From contig NZ_JACJST010000013.1 of the NCBI RefSeq assembly GCF_014698305.1, positions 1 through 64,000 on the forward strand: DNA of 64,000 nucleotides, in the 5' to 3' direction. This DNA is from Anabaena lutea FACHB-196 (GTDB lineage: Bacteria; Cyanobacteriota; Cyanobacteriia; Cyanobacteriales; Nostocaceae). Positions 1 through 10,955 of this stretch are shown here, in pieces (position 1 is the first letter of the stretch; each line of letters starts with the position of its first letter). The notes under the pieces were generated by a model. That model was not told where the DNA came from. It worked only from the letters and a program-made list of their open reading frames with translations, and did no database searches. The translations under genes were made by a program, and so were the position numbers.

Positions 1-2
1 TA

Positions 3-86
3 ATTAAATTACTAAACGAAGGAGGTCTTATTATTAAATGGGAACGCAAAGTCAAAAATAAAGGTAATGCTGTTTATTCGATTTAG
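3..86 (+). CDS. C-terminal end of an unidentified protein, cut by the window edge
   Basis: One forward frame is open from the window edge to a TAG at 84-86 and gives about 27 residues (LLNEGGLIIKWERK in the middle) with plausible composition. The rest of the gene lies outside the window, so no family can be named. It could be chance. Confidence 0.35.
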   Translation: MKLLNEGGLIIKWERKVKNKGNAVYSI

Positions 87-480
87 CTGCACAACAGCTT
101 ACCAGTGTCAAGAAACTAAGTAGTCCGGTGTAAATATTTGTCGTTGGGATCAGGCAGAGGGAAAGAGGGTTTTAGCCTAGTTCCTATTTCTTTACATAGT
201 TTGGTTTTATTGTACTGACCTACTGACTGGATTTATGTTGCGTGCCTTAGCAGGAGGTGTGGCCACAGGTATTAACTCTTAATTATTAACAAGAAAACCA
301 TGTGTGTAATTAATTCTATCGGAGTACTTACCATTCAATAGGTAGCTGTAAAATCCCAAGTGCATATGTCAAATTAAAGATGTAAAAATCGATTTTTTGA
401 TGTTAAATGTTGAGTATTGCTCAAATTTGTTGAATTAAACCAACAGAATCCCTTTTTGCCATAATTATTGTAGGTTCTTG
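87..480. other. Intergenic region without a recognisable gene
   Basis: No convincing reading frame is present on either strand, and I see no strong terminator or palindrome. The right part must carry the promoter of the exported protein that follows, but no clear -35/-10 pair can be picked. Confidence 0.4.
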
Positions 481-491
481 TAGGAGTGAAT

Positions 492-1400
492 GTGAATATG
501 ATGTTTTTGCGTAAAAATCTTTTGTGTTTACCAAGTCTAGCCGCCCTTGCAGTTTTAGGTAGCAGCCTATCCGCAAATGCTCAGACACCACAGCCTATTG
601 ATCCGGTTATGCCTGACAACCAAGTGAATGCAGAACCCACAGCAGCCACTTTGGCCAAAGTACCAGCGCTCACCAACACCTCTACAGACATAATACCTGT
701 TTTTGAAACAGGAGCAACTGAGCTTGCTGCCAATATCATGCCAGACAGGGAAGTGGAAGCTGAATCCACAGCCACCAACTTTGCCGAAGTACCCCAGTTT
801 CCCAACGCTGCTACAGAAAAAACTCCTAGTCGGACAATCATACCCGTTCCAGGTACAGTCGCCACCTCATCCATGATGCTGACAGATGTAGTTTCAGAGT
901 CTACTTCCCAACCATCTGCTGCTCAAGTAGCACAGCCAAATCAAATAGCACAATCGGATATTGATGTAGGAAGATCAACCCGTGGCGGTAGCAGCTATGT
1001 TGGAGTAGGTGCCAATATTGGTTTAAGTGGTGGAAGTACAGCCTTGGGCGATGGTAACTTCGCAGTGATTAGCAAAATAGGTTTCACAAGGTCTTTATCA
1101 ATAAGACCGTCAGTGATACTAGGAGATAATACCCTATTTCTCATTCCCATCACTTATGATTTCTCCTTTCAGCAAGTAGGAGATCCATTTACAGAACGCC
1201 TACCCATCGCACCTTATGTGGGAGTCGGTGCAGCCATTCAAACCGGTGATAACTCAGAAACGGCTGTATTAGTAACTGGTGGTATCGATGTACCTCTAAA
1301 TAATCGCTTTACTGCCACAGCTTCCGTCAATGCAGGATTTTTTAATCAAACCGATGTCGGTCTCTTGTTAGGAGTCGGTTACAACTTTGGCGGGTTTTAA
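492..1400 (+). CDS. Exported protein with C-terminal beta-barrel-like domain
   Basis: The product has a typical signal peptide: positively charged start, hydrophobic stretch and a SANAQ cleavage site near residue 31. A low-complexity, Ala/Thr/Pro/Val-rich linker follows to about residue 155. The last 140 residues alternate Gly-rich and aromatic segments (SSYVGVGANIG, APYVGVGAAIQ, VGLLLGVGYNFGGF) and end in Phe, the pattern of an outer-membrane beta-barrel. I infer an outer-membrane or periplasmic surface protein; no named family is recognised. AGGAG at 482-486 favours the GTG at 492 or ATG at 498 over the GTG at 486, which overlaps the Shine-Dalgarno sequence. Tandem repeats follow the stop directly. 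Confidence 0.7.
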   Translation: MNMMFLRKNLLCLPSLAALAVLGSSLSANAQTPQPIDPVMPDNQVNAEPTAATLAKVPALTNTSTDIIPVFETGATELAANIMPDREVEAESTATNFAEVPQFPNAATEKTPSRTIIPVPGTVATSSMMLTDVVSESTSQPSAAQVAQPNQIAQSDIDVGRSTRGGSSYVGVGANIGLSGGSTALGDGNFAVISKIGFTRSLSIRPSVILGDNTLFLIPITYDFSFQQVGDPFTERLPIAPYVGVGAAIQTGDNSETAVLVTGGIDVPLNNRFTATASVNAGFFNQTDVGLLLGVGYNFGGF

Positions 1401-1405
1401 TTAAA

Positions 1406-1519
1406 AGGGAACGGGGAACAGGGTACAGGGTACAGGGGACAGTAGATAATTTTATTTCTCCCCATCTCCCCATCTCCCCATCTCCCCATCTCCCCATCTC
1501 CCCATCTCCCCATCTCCCT
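1406..1519. repeat. Short tandemly repeated sequences between convergent genes
   Basis: A stretch built from GGGAACA/GGGTACA units (about 1406-1442) is followed by about eight copies of the octamer CCCCATCT (1457-1519). These are short tandemly repeated sequences typical of heterocystous cyanobacteria. There are no spacers, so this is not a CRISPR array. Confidence 0.85.
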
Positions 1520-1531
1520 GCCCCTCTATCT

Positions 1532-2854
1532 CTACTTGGGACTAACTTTATCAATCACTTTGATTTTGCCGTCGTCTCCCACAGTCCAAACATCGTAGAC
1601 ACCAAGGACATCGCCATTGGCATCAACATCTACATTACCACTGGCTCCTTGGTAGTTAATCTTTTTACCCTCTTTTAGTAACTTCAGTCCCTCACAGACA
1701 TCAGTTACTTCTGTGCCAGTCCCACCAGCTACTTCACGGATTTTTCCCGCAATACCAACGCCTGTATTTTCTTTAGCCGCTTGTGCTGCCAATGTTAACA
1801 AAGCAGCAGCATCCCAAGCTTGAGGTGCGTATTCTCCTGGGGAACCGCCTTTTTTCTCTTGCCAAAGTGTTTTGAAACTTGCTAATGCTTTACCATCAGA
1901 ACCTGGGACTGTACCAATAGCGCCCGATAGTAGATATTTTCCGTCAGCACTTTTACCAACTTGCTCAGGAAAACTATCTGACTTTACCCCATCTGTGAGC
2001 ATAATTTGTACTCCTTTTGCTAAACCTTGCTGATAGGCTGCTTTGAGGAATAAACTGCCTGTTTCAGCATACATCACAGCCAGTACTGCGTCGGGTTTAC
2101 CAGCAAAGGTAGCACCTGCTTCAGTATCAAAGGTTTGGGCTTTGGGGTCGTAGCGGACAGGTTTATCTTTATTAACTACTGTTCCACCTAATTCTTCAAA
2201 GGTTTTTACAAATGCTTTTTCAAAACCTACGCCATAGTCGTTGTTAATTACGACTGTGGAAACTCTTTTAAATCCTTTTTTCTTAGCAAGTTGGGCTAAA
2301 GCTAGTGCTTGGTAGGTATCAGGGGGAGCAGTGCGCGCCCAAAAACCTTTAAAGTCACCTTTTTGGGCTTTGTCGGTGAAGACGGGACTGGTGCTACCAG
2401 GGGAAACGATCATAACTTTATTAGGAGTGGCAACGGAAACAGCAGCCGTAGAAACGCTACTAGCAAAGGAACCAACTACACCGGCTACTTTATCTACAGT
2501 TGCTAATTTGGTCATACCAGCTGCACCGGCTTTGGGGTCGGTTTGGTCGTCTACTTCTACTAAAGTGACTTTTTCTCCGTTGACACCACCGCAAGCGTTG
2601 ACGGTATCGACAAGTAAGGGAACGGAACCAACCATTTGCTGACCAATAGAGGCTAAGTCACCGGTTGTTGGTAACAAACTACCAATTTTTAACCCCTTAG
2701 GATTATCGGTTGTGGTCGTTGAGTTAGCTGCTGGGGTGGCGGTAGTTCCTGTGGGTGTTGAGCTAGTTGTGGTGGTATTCTCACAAGCGGCCATGAATAA
2801 GCCGCTGGCTATGGTAAATACAGTTAAAGCTAGGGAAACACTAATTCTGGACAT
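1532..2854 (-). CDS. ABC transporter substrate-binding lipoprotein, branched-chain/neutral amino acid type
   Basis: This is a periplasmic type-1 solute-binding protein of the Leu/Ile/Val-binding (LivJ/NatB-like) family that would deliver amino acids or related compounds to an ABC permease. A signal peptide ends in a lipobox (FMAAC, Cys24), so the mature protein is lipid-anchored. A Thr/Ser-rich spacer runs to about residue 52, and then the ligand-binding fold starts (LKIGSLLPTTGDLASIG). VSPGSTSPVFTDK and the NNDYGVGFEKAF segment are typical of the family. No permease or ATPase gene is next to it, so partners must lie elsewhere. It is similar to NatB of the Anabaena N-I uptake system, but the substrate cannot be fixed from sequence alone. 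Confidence 0.9.
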   Translation of the reverse strand: MSRISVSLALTVFTIASGLFMAACENTTTTSSTPTGTTATPAANSTTTTDNPKGLKIGSLLPTTGDLASIGQQMVGSVPLLVDTVNACGGVNGEKVTLVEVDDQTDPKAGAAGMTKLATVDKVAGVVGSFASSVSTAAVSVATPNKVMIVSPGSTSPVFTDKAQKGDFKGFWARTAPPDTYQALALAQLAKKKGFKRVSTVVINNDYGVGFEKAFVKTFEELGGTVVNKDKPVRYDPKAQTFDTEAGATFAGKPDAVLAVMYAETGSLFLKAAYQQGLAKGVQIMLTDGVKSDSFPEQVGKSADGKYLLSGAIGTVPGSDGKALASFKTLWQEKKGGSPGEYAPQAWDAAALLTLAAQAAKENTGVGIAGKIREVAGGTGTEVTDVCEGLKLLKEGKKINYQGASGNVDVDANGDVLGVYDVWTVGDDGKIKVIDKVSPK

Positions 2855-3015
2855 GGATAACTCTCAATCCTGGGATGTTCAGGAGCCTGAAAGTAGGATA
2901 AAACTAGATTGAAAATCCAGATCAATTCTATCCAGACTCCAAAGCCTAAATAATAGCATCCATCTCCAGAAGTATAAGTGCCTAGGAAAATATTAATTTT
3001 TACTCGGCTAAAAAA

Positions 3016-3107
3016 CGGAGAAGGAGGGATTCGAACCCTCGGATGGACCTTACGATTCCATCAACAGATTAGCAATCTGCCGCTTTCGACCACTCAGCCA
3101 CCTCTCC
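3016..3107 (-). tRNA. tRNA-Ser (anticodon GCU)
   Basis: The minus strand folds as a class II tRNA. The acceptor stem GGAGAGG pairs with CTTCTCC, the anticodon loop is TTGCTAA with anticodon GCT, there is a long variable arm, and the T-loop GGTTCGAATCC is canonical. The discriminator base is G, as expected for Ser. CCA is not encoded. Confidence 0.97.
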
Positions 3108-3214
3108 CGGTCATAGACAACAATGTTATCAGAGATTTTTGGGCAAGTCAATAGTTATTTTGTCATTTGTTCAGTGGTCAGTTACTAATCACTAGTGACC
3201 ACTGACAAACGACC

Positions 3215-5597
<2,383 letters not shown>

Positions 5598-5703
5598 TTA
5601 AACCTACTGCTTTTCAATATTTCTTAATTGTTTTCTCGTTCTCATTATATGTTGCAATCCGTTACATTTGGCATCACTTCCTGAAAAGGCAGGGAAGTTG
5701 GAG

Positions 5704-6852
5704 ATGTCTAAAGATAAAGTAAAGAGTATTAAATTTTCTTTTGGTAAGCCAATTATGCACACATCTGAGCATCTCCAAAGTTTTGGTAATCACCTGATTC
5801 TCGGTATTTCTGGTACAACCCTCAGCGATGATGATAAACGGGCGCTAAACGAGTTCAAACCAGTTGGAGTCATATTTTTCGCCAAAAATTTTCTTGATGG
5901 TGTACCTTATCCGGTTTGGTTAGAAAGCTTTAAGCAGCTAATTGACCAAATTCACCAATATGCTGAACGTGACTTCATGTTCACTACATTAGACCATGAA
6001 GGTGGTCGTGTTGTTCGGACACCTTTACCCATTACCCGTTTTCCTCATGCTTATTTGCTAAAAGCACAAGCCCGCGAAGTCGCAAAAGCCACAGCATTAG
6101 AATTAAAATCTCTCAGTATAAATCTTTCTTGGTCTCCTGTGGCTGATATTTTCTCCAATCCCCAAAACCCGATTATTGGATCTCGCGCTTTTGGGACTAC
6201 TCCCGAAACTGCTAGTCAAGGTGCGCGTGAATATTTTCAAGGACTAGGGGCAGGAGGAATTCTCGGTTGTGCTAAACATTTTCCCGGACATGGAGACACT
6301 AGCACAGATTCTCATGTTGAGTTACCAACATTGAATTTAAGTTTAGAAGATTTGCGAAATCGGGAATTGATACCTTTTCAAACATTGATTAAGGAACAAG
6401 TTCCATTAATTATGACAGCGCATATTTTGTTTCCTCAAATCGATCCTGATGTCCCAGCAACTTTATCTAAAATTATTTTAAATGATCTTTTGAGAGAAGA
6501 ATTAGGTTTTCAAGGTGTGATAGTTTCTGATGATTTAGATATGAAAGCAGTTTCTGAGATGTTTATGCAATCAGGAACGGTGGCGCGGGCTTTTCATGCT
6601 GGTTGTGATTTATTTATAGTTTCTCGAAATATCAATTCTTCATCTTTGGAACGGACATATAAAATAGCGGAAGATTTTTCTGCTAGTTTGAATAATGGTA
6701 GTTTAGATGCAGCAGTTGTAGAAGTGGCAAGGGATAGAATTGCGAATTTATTGGACGTAACTCCTCAATATCCAGTTTATCAACTTGACAAAGAGACTTT
6801 GGTTAAAAATGCGGAATTAGCAATTGCTTGTACTTTTCAAAATCAAAAGTAA
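5704..6852 (+). CDS. nagZ: Glycoside hydrolase family 3 beta-N-acetylhexosaminidase
   Basis: Likely cleaves N-acetylglucosamine from peptidoglycan fragments during wall recycling. The GH3 hallmark KHFPGHGDTSTDSH lies near residue 190, and the nucleophile region GVIVSDDLDMKAV near residue 275. The KHFPGHGDT loop is the NagZ-type His/Asp acid-base loop. A TTG at 5668 could extend the frame, but ATG 5704 has AGGGA seven bases upstream and is preferred. There is no signal peptide, so the enzyme is cytoplasmic like NagZ. It stands alone with a strong hairpin just downstream. Confidence 0.88.
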   Translation: MSKDKVKSIKFSFGKPIMHTSEHLQSFGNHLILGISGTTLSDDDKRALNEFKPVGVIFFAKNFLDGVPYPVWLESFKQLIDQIHQYAERDFMFTTLDHEGGRVVRTPLPITRFPHAYLLKAQAREVAKATALELKSLSINLSWSPVADIFSNPQNPIIGSRAFGTTPETASQGAREYFQGLGAGGILGCAKHFPGHGDTSTDSHVELPTLNLSLEDLRNRELIPFQTLIKEQVPLIMTAHILFPQIDPDVPATLSKIILNDLLREELGFQGVIVSDDLDMKAVSEMFMQSGTVARAFHAGCDLFIVSRNINSSSLERTYKIAEDFSASLNNGSLDAAVVEVARDRIANLLDVTPQYPVYQLDKETLVKNAELAIACTFQNQK

Positions 6853-6881
6853 TTATAACCAGTTGCGCTTTTCCAGGAGAA

Positions 6882-6915
6882 TAAAGCTGATTCCTGCAAT
6901 CAGAAATCAGCTTTA
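6882..6915. terminator. Hairpin, probable terminator of the GH3 gene
   Basis: An 11-bp perfect stem, TAAAGCTGATT paired with AATCAGCTTTA, encloses a 12-nt loop about 30 bp after the GH3 stop codon. No long T run follows, so it could also act as a 3' stabiliser. A 28-codon frame starting MLTELDENLN follows near 6929, but it is too short to claim. Confidence 0.55.
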
Positions 6916-7027
6916 CTATGTTGGTACTTATGTTAACTGAATTAGATGAAAATCTAAATGCATTATTAGAAGTTGAATATTCATGCGAGAAGCCATACTT
7001 TCAGATGATTAACTAAATACACTCTGG

Positions 7028-7279
7028 CTATTTTTTCCAGCCTTGGTATTGAGCGAACAACGCTTCTTTATCGGTTATTTCATTAGTTCCTGGAGGAGCG
7101 AGATAAGCAAGACCTAATGCTTGGAGATATTTGGTTTGATTAAACGTAGTTTGACTAGTTTCACCGTTTTCACTGGTTTGGCCATTTTGAGCCTCTTGAC
7201 CACCTTTAATGTTAGCAGATGCTTCAACACTAAGTTCGGTCAATAATTCTTGATTTTTGATTTTTTCGGAGTATAACAT
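7028..7279 (-). CDS. Double-glycine-leader peptide, bacteriocin-like precursor
   Basis: A small protein of 83 residues with a leader containing NQELLTELSVEASANIKGG and a 55-residue core after the GG. The LxxELSxEExxxIxGG pattern is the leader type processed by C39-peptidase ABC exporters and seen in cyanobacterial bacteriocin-like (CTB-type) precursors. The core is hydrophilic at first (QNGQTSENGETSQT), ends in YQGWKK and has no Cys, so lanthionine or disulfide chemistry is excluded. The start at 7279 has AGGAG eight bases upstream; a longer frame to 7309 is less likely. No maturation enzyme or exporter lies nearby, so it would be processed in trans. Confidence 0.7.
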   Translation of the reverse strand: MLYSEKIKNQELLTELSVEASANIKGGQEAQNGQTSENGETSQTTFNQTKYLQALGLAYLAPPGTNEITDKEALFAQYQGWKK

Positions 7280-7309
7280 CAATTTTTCTCCTAAATACAC
7301 CTGGAGCAT

Positions 7310-7824
7310 TACGTTAGTTGAGAACCGATTTATGATTGTTCAACTAATTGCTTGCCTTGTTTGTATAGTAGAGTCATTTTTTTTTGATTACCTCCGAATT
7401 ATCAAAATTGAATTAGGTAGTAATTAAGAGATGATCAATCTGTTCCGAGTTATTGACAATGAAATCATGATTTCCTGACATATCTAACGCAAATATCTAG
7501 TTTTGCTCAAACTCGTGTGAGCAGATTTATCAATAAGCCAGTTCATCACAAATAAGTTAACAAGATCTGATTGAAAACGTTGGAAATATTGTGTAGTAAT
7601 GCTTTGCACATTTATACTCATTAAAGCTTGTTTTTTTGTCTAGGTAATATTAGTATTGCGAAAGTTATGTTATTAACAACAAACCATAGAAAAGACATAT
7701 TTTGTAATCTTAATAAGTATTCCTTATTTATTCATTTGAATACTGAAAAAAGCTGTATTAAAAATAGCATTCTCAGCAAACCCCGAAGGATTAGAGTATC
7801 TGAGATACTAGCAACTTACGTTAA
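7310..7824. other. AT-rich intergenic region
   Basis: About 515 bp with low G+C. The only long frame (7628-7873) has poor composition and runs into the MITE-like element, so I treat it as spurious. The part near 7290-7400 should hold the promoter of the double-glycine peptide. Confidence 0.45.
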
Positions 7825-7935
7825 TATAGCAGATTGCAGATCAATGAGGTACAGAATCAAAATTGAAACCTAGACAGCAAGCCAGTTTTACTCCTGAACC
7901 GGAGGTCTGCGAAGCGTCTCCTGAATTCTGCTGTA
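7825..7935. mobile_element. MITE-like dispersed repeat, copy A
   Basis: A 111-bp element whose ends are imperfect inverted repeats (TATAGCAGATT at the left, AATTCTGCTGTA at the right). The body begins with GCAGATCAATGAGGTACAG and includes TTTTACTCCTGAACC. Three other copies lie at 15740, 22036 and 23671. This copy contains the palindromic insert GGAGGTCTGCGAAGCGTCTCC, also in copy C. It ends at the base next to the mutL stop codon. It has no coding capacity, so it would be mobilised in trans, if at all. Confidence 0.8.
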
Positions 7936-9594
7936 TCAAATTCCATGACTTTTGCCAATTACCCAATTACGACGGAAAAACCGAGCTAAAGACGATTCTT
8001 CCAAAGATAAATAAATCGGTCTACCATGTGGACAGGTGCGGGGGTTGCGTGTGCGTTGCCAATCATCTAATAGTTTCTGCATTTCTGGTAAATTCATTGG
8101 TGTACCATTACGAACTGCACTGCGACAAGCAACAGCAACTTGGGCTGTTTGTAAATCTCCTCCCCAACTCAGTTCTAAAAGTGCTTCGGCACAGTCTTCA
8201 CGTTGTTGTAACATTGCGGGAATATTGCGAACTGCCCAAAGTTTTTCACCAAATGGTTCAATATCTAAATTGATATTTTGCAGTTGGGAAACTTGCGCTG
8301 GTGATAATTGATAAAGAATAATTGGTGTTTCTACAGCTACAAGTTGCCAATTATCACATAGTTGCTCGTACAAAACTCGCTCATGGGCAATGTGCTGTTC
8401 TACTAACCACATTCCTCCTGAATGTTCAGCAACAATATAGGTATTACTTACTTGGGCAACAGCTTTTAAATAGTTCTGAGTATGATCTTGATTTCGATTT
8501 TGAGGTTGAAAATTATAACCACCTTTTGCTTCTGCAACTTTGAGTAATTTACTGACTCTTGTTGTCTGCACAGATTCTTTAATATTCACTTCGGAAATCC
8601 GCAGTGCTTGGTTAATAGCTTGGGTAATTTGTTCTTGCCAAAAAGTTATTTCGTTGAGATAAATTTCAGTTTTGGCAGGGTTGCGATTCCAATTGATTTG
8701 GTCAGGAGAAATGGCCAGATGTAAAAAACAAATGGGATAGCGATCGCGCGGTAATGTTTTGTGAAATGCTGATAAAATCGTTTGCTCTAATTCCGGTGAT
8801 TTAATCATCCTGCCATTAATCGCTACCTTTACCCAATCAGGACGATGACGATGACACCTATCTGGTAAACCTATGACTAAATTTATGACTGATTTTTCCA
8901 AGTTTGGTAATTCTAACTGACAAAAATGCAAATCACTTTGTCGCACTTGGGGCAGAATTTGCGGGATTAATTGTTCTACAGTCGCAGCCGGACAGATAGT
9001 GAACAATTCTCGGTCATTTTGCCAAACTTGGTAAGTGACTTGAGGATGACAAAGGGCAATTTGTTGAATTATCCCTTGTACTGCCTTCATTTGCTGTGCA
9101 GGGGTGGGTAAACCTTGACGACGGGCGGGGCAGTTAGCGAACAAATTAGAGACGGTGACGACTGTTCCAGGGGCTATTGGGGCTATTTCTAGTTTGACTA
9201 CTTCTCCACTTTCGTTATAAACAACCTGGTATCCTTCATTTCCACCTACGGGACGACTGAAAATTTCTAAATCTGCCAAGGTTGTTAAGCTGTGTAACGC
9301 CTCACCACGAAACCCTAAACTGGTAATTTTCCATAAATCCGCACTAGAACGAATTTTACTGGTGCTATGGGCTGCGGCGGCTTGTTGCAAGTCATCAAGA
9401 TTCATTCCACGACCATTATCCGCTACGCGGACTCGCCAATTTTGTGGCCATAGAGAAACCACAATGCGCGTTGCACCAGCATCTAGGGAATTTTCTACCA
9501 ATTCCCGCACTACAGCAGATAAAGAGTCAATTACTTCTCCAGCCGTAATTAAATATACAACTTCTGTTGGTAAAGCTTGAATAATAGATGCCAT
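7936..9594 (-). CDS. mutL: DNA mismatch repair protein MutL
   Basis: Links mismatch recognition by MutS to strand removal. The N-terminal GHKL ATPase shows ELVENSLDAGATR (around residue 31), VADNGRGM and LGFRGEALHSL. The C-terminal dimerisation/nuclease region keeps ACRSAVRNG and CPHGRPIYL. The nuclease motif, normally DQHA(x2)E(x4)E, reads EQHIAHERVLYE here, so the first Asp is Glu and the Ala is Ile. At 552 residues it is shorter than E. coli MutL, mainly in the linker. The gene is single and ends against a MITE-like repeat. Identification is secure; nuclease activity is open. Confidence 0.96.
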   Translation of the reverse strand: MASIIQALPTEVVYLITAGEVIDSLSAVVRELVENSLDAGATRIVVSLWPQNWRVRVADNGRGMNLDDLQQAAAAHSTSKIRSSADLWKITSLGFRGEALHSLTTLADLEIFSRPVGGNEGYQVVYNESGEVVKLEIAPIAPGTVVTVSNLFANCPARRQGLPTPAQQMKAVQGIIQQIALCHPQVTYQVWQNDRELFTICPAATVEQLIPQILPQVRQSDLHFCQLELPNLEKSVINLVIGLPDRCHRHRPDWVKVAINGRMIKSPELEQTILSAFHKTLPRDRYPICFLHLAISPDQINWNRNPAKTEIYLNEITFWQEQITQAINQALRISEVNIKESVQTTRVSKLLKVAEAKGGYNFQPQNRNQDHTQNYLKAVAQVSNTYIVAEHSGGMWLVEQHIAHERVLYEQLCDNWQLVAVETPIILYQLSPAQVSQLQNINLDIEPFGEKLWAVRNIPAMLQQREDCAEALLELSWGGDLQTAQVAVACRSAVRNGTPMNLPEMQKLLDDWQRTRNPRTCPHGRPIYLSLEESSLARFFRRNWVIGKSHGI

Positions 9595-9802
9595 AGCCGG
9601 AATTATAAATCAAAAATTAAAAATTGAGCGAACGTGCAGAACATTAGCCTACAATATTCCGACTACTGGCTTCTGACAAATGTGTAGTTTTATTTAATAT
9701 CTATTTAACATCTCAACAGAATTTTTGATTAATTGTAAAGAAAACCTGATTTTAAGAGGATCTTTGATAAATTGCAGATGAGGTGATAAGCGGAAAAAAC
9801 TT

Positions 9803-10132
9803 ATGAGTAGTAGTTTAGTCGCTGATGTTGCAGATCTGAAGTCCCTTCTTGAATGGGGTCAACCTGCTTTTACAATTGTTGATGTGCGCGATCGCTACAC
9901 TTACAATCACGGCCATATCACTGGGGCTATCTCAATTCCCTTAGATGACTTGGAATCCCGTGCTAAATTTGCTCTACACAAAGAACGCCAAATCTACGTT
10001 TATGGCGAACATGATGCCCATGCAGCCCATGCAGCCCAAATCTTGCGCGGTGCTGGCTTCACTGATGTTTCTGAAATTCAAGGTGGCCTTACCGCCTGGA
10101 AAACAATTGGTGGCGCGACAGAAGGGGTGTAA
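9803..10132 (+). CDS. Rhodanese-like domain protein lacking the catalytic cysteine
   Basis: A single rhodanese domain of 109 residues with the usual start of the fold (TIVDVRDRYTYNHGHITGA) and the C-terminal IQGGLTAWK motif. The active-site loop, normally CxxGxR-like, reads YVYGEHDAHAAHAAQ, so the persulfide-forming Cys is absent and the loop is His/Ala-rich. Sulfur transfer by the classical mechanism is therefore unlikely. A non-catalytic binding or regulatory role is an inference. The gene is monocistronic, with a long upstream gap to mutL. Confidence 0.85.
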   Translation: MSSSLVADVADLKSLLEWGQPAFTIVDVRDRYTYNHGHITGAISIPLDDLESRAKFALHKERQIYVYGEHDAHAAHAAQILRGAGFTDVSEIQGGLTAWKTIGGATEGV

Positions 10133-10248
10133 TACCGTTTCACTTGAACATGGATACAAATGGACAGACGCGGTGACGGGGAGATTCATTTGTAGCTTTA
10201 ATTCAGTGAATTGATATAAGTCGCAACTTAACCTAGAGATATCAATAT

Positions 10249-10375
10249 AATTCGTAATTCGTAATTACAGGTATAAGCCTCTAACTTTCGTTATGGAAAA
10301 GCAAAAAGGCTTATTATCTTTATTTTCAGCCCTGAGATTTATCAGTAGGTTAATAATTACGAATTACGAATTATG
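10249..10375. repeat. Inverted ATTCGTAATT repeats around a hairpin
   Basis: ATTCGTAATTCGTAATTA (about 10250-10267) and TAATTACGAATTACGAATTA (about 10354-10373) are inverted copies of one tandem heptamer. Between them is a smaller stem, ATAAGCC (10273-10279) with GGCTTAT (10308-10314). The block lies between convergent genes and could work as a bidirectional terminator. Confidence 0.6.
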
Positions 10376-10400
10376 CTATTGGATTTATATTTTACAAGAC

Positions 10401-10823
10401 TCAGCACTTTGCCATAACATACTGGTTCAAGTTAACCAGACTCGCAACAGCAAAAAGTAACTCATCTAAATTAATAGGCTTGCATAGGTGCTTCTGAAAA
10501 CCGGCTTTTAATGAATATTCTTGATCTGCCGCTGAAGCCCATCCTGTCATAGCAATAGCCGGAACCCATCTTCCCTTCAATGCCTCTAAATTTTTGACTT
10601 TTCGTAGCAACCAATAGCCATCTTCATCCGGTAGAGAGATGTCGCTGATTAAGATGTCAGGTTTAAAATTAGATATTATTTCTATAGCCTCATGTGCAGA
10701 ACCAGCAGATATAATCTCTGCACCCTCCAATTCAAATAATAAAGTCAGTATTTCTCTGGTATCACTATCATCATCGACAATCAGTAATTTTAAGTTATCA
10801 AGATGGATAGATTGGCTATACAT
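10401..10823 (-). CDS. Stand-alone response regulator (receiver domain only)
   Basis: A CheY-like receiver of 140 residues with no output domain. The acidic pocket is VDDDSD (residues 16-21), the phospho-acceptor is D61 in LISDISLPDEDG, T93 lies in AMTGWAS, and K115 is in HLCKPI. All residues needed for phosphorylation are present. It follows the Crp-like regulator gene on the same strand by 132 bp and may be co-transcribed. The cognate kinase is unknown. Confidence 0.92.
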   Translation of the reverse strand: MYSQSIHLDNLKLLIVDDDSDTREILTLLFELEGAEIISAGSAHEAIEIISNFKPDILISDISLPDEDGYWLLRKVKNLEALKGRWVPAIAMTGWASAADQEYSLKAGFQKHLCKPINLDELLFAVASLVNLNQYVMAKC

Positions 10824-10955
10824 GAATCTTACCTGCTTTTATTTTTAACAGTTTGATTTGTAAAAATAAAGGAATCAAAAAGCATATCCTCTTTTATGCT
10901 ATGCACAATCAATGTTGGCTGTCTGTCCGGTTTCGTACATAGAAGCCCAAAAGAT

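Noticed and set aside
7628-7873. 81-codon forward frame before mutL
   Set aside because: AT-driven composition, no start signal, and it runs into the MITE-like element.
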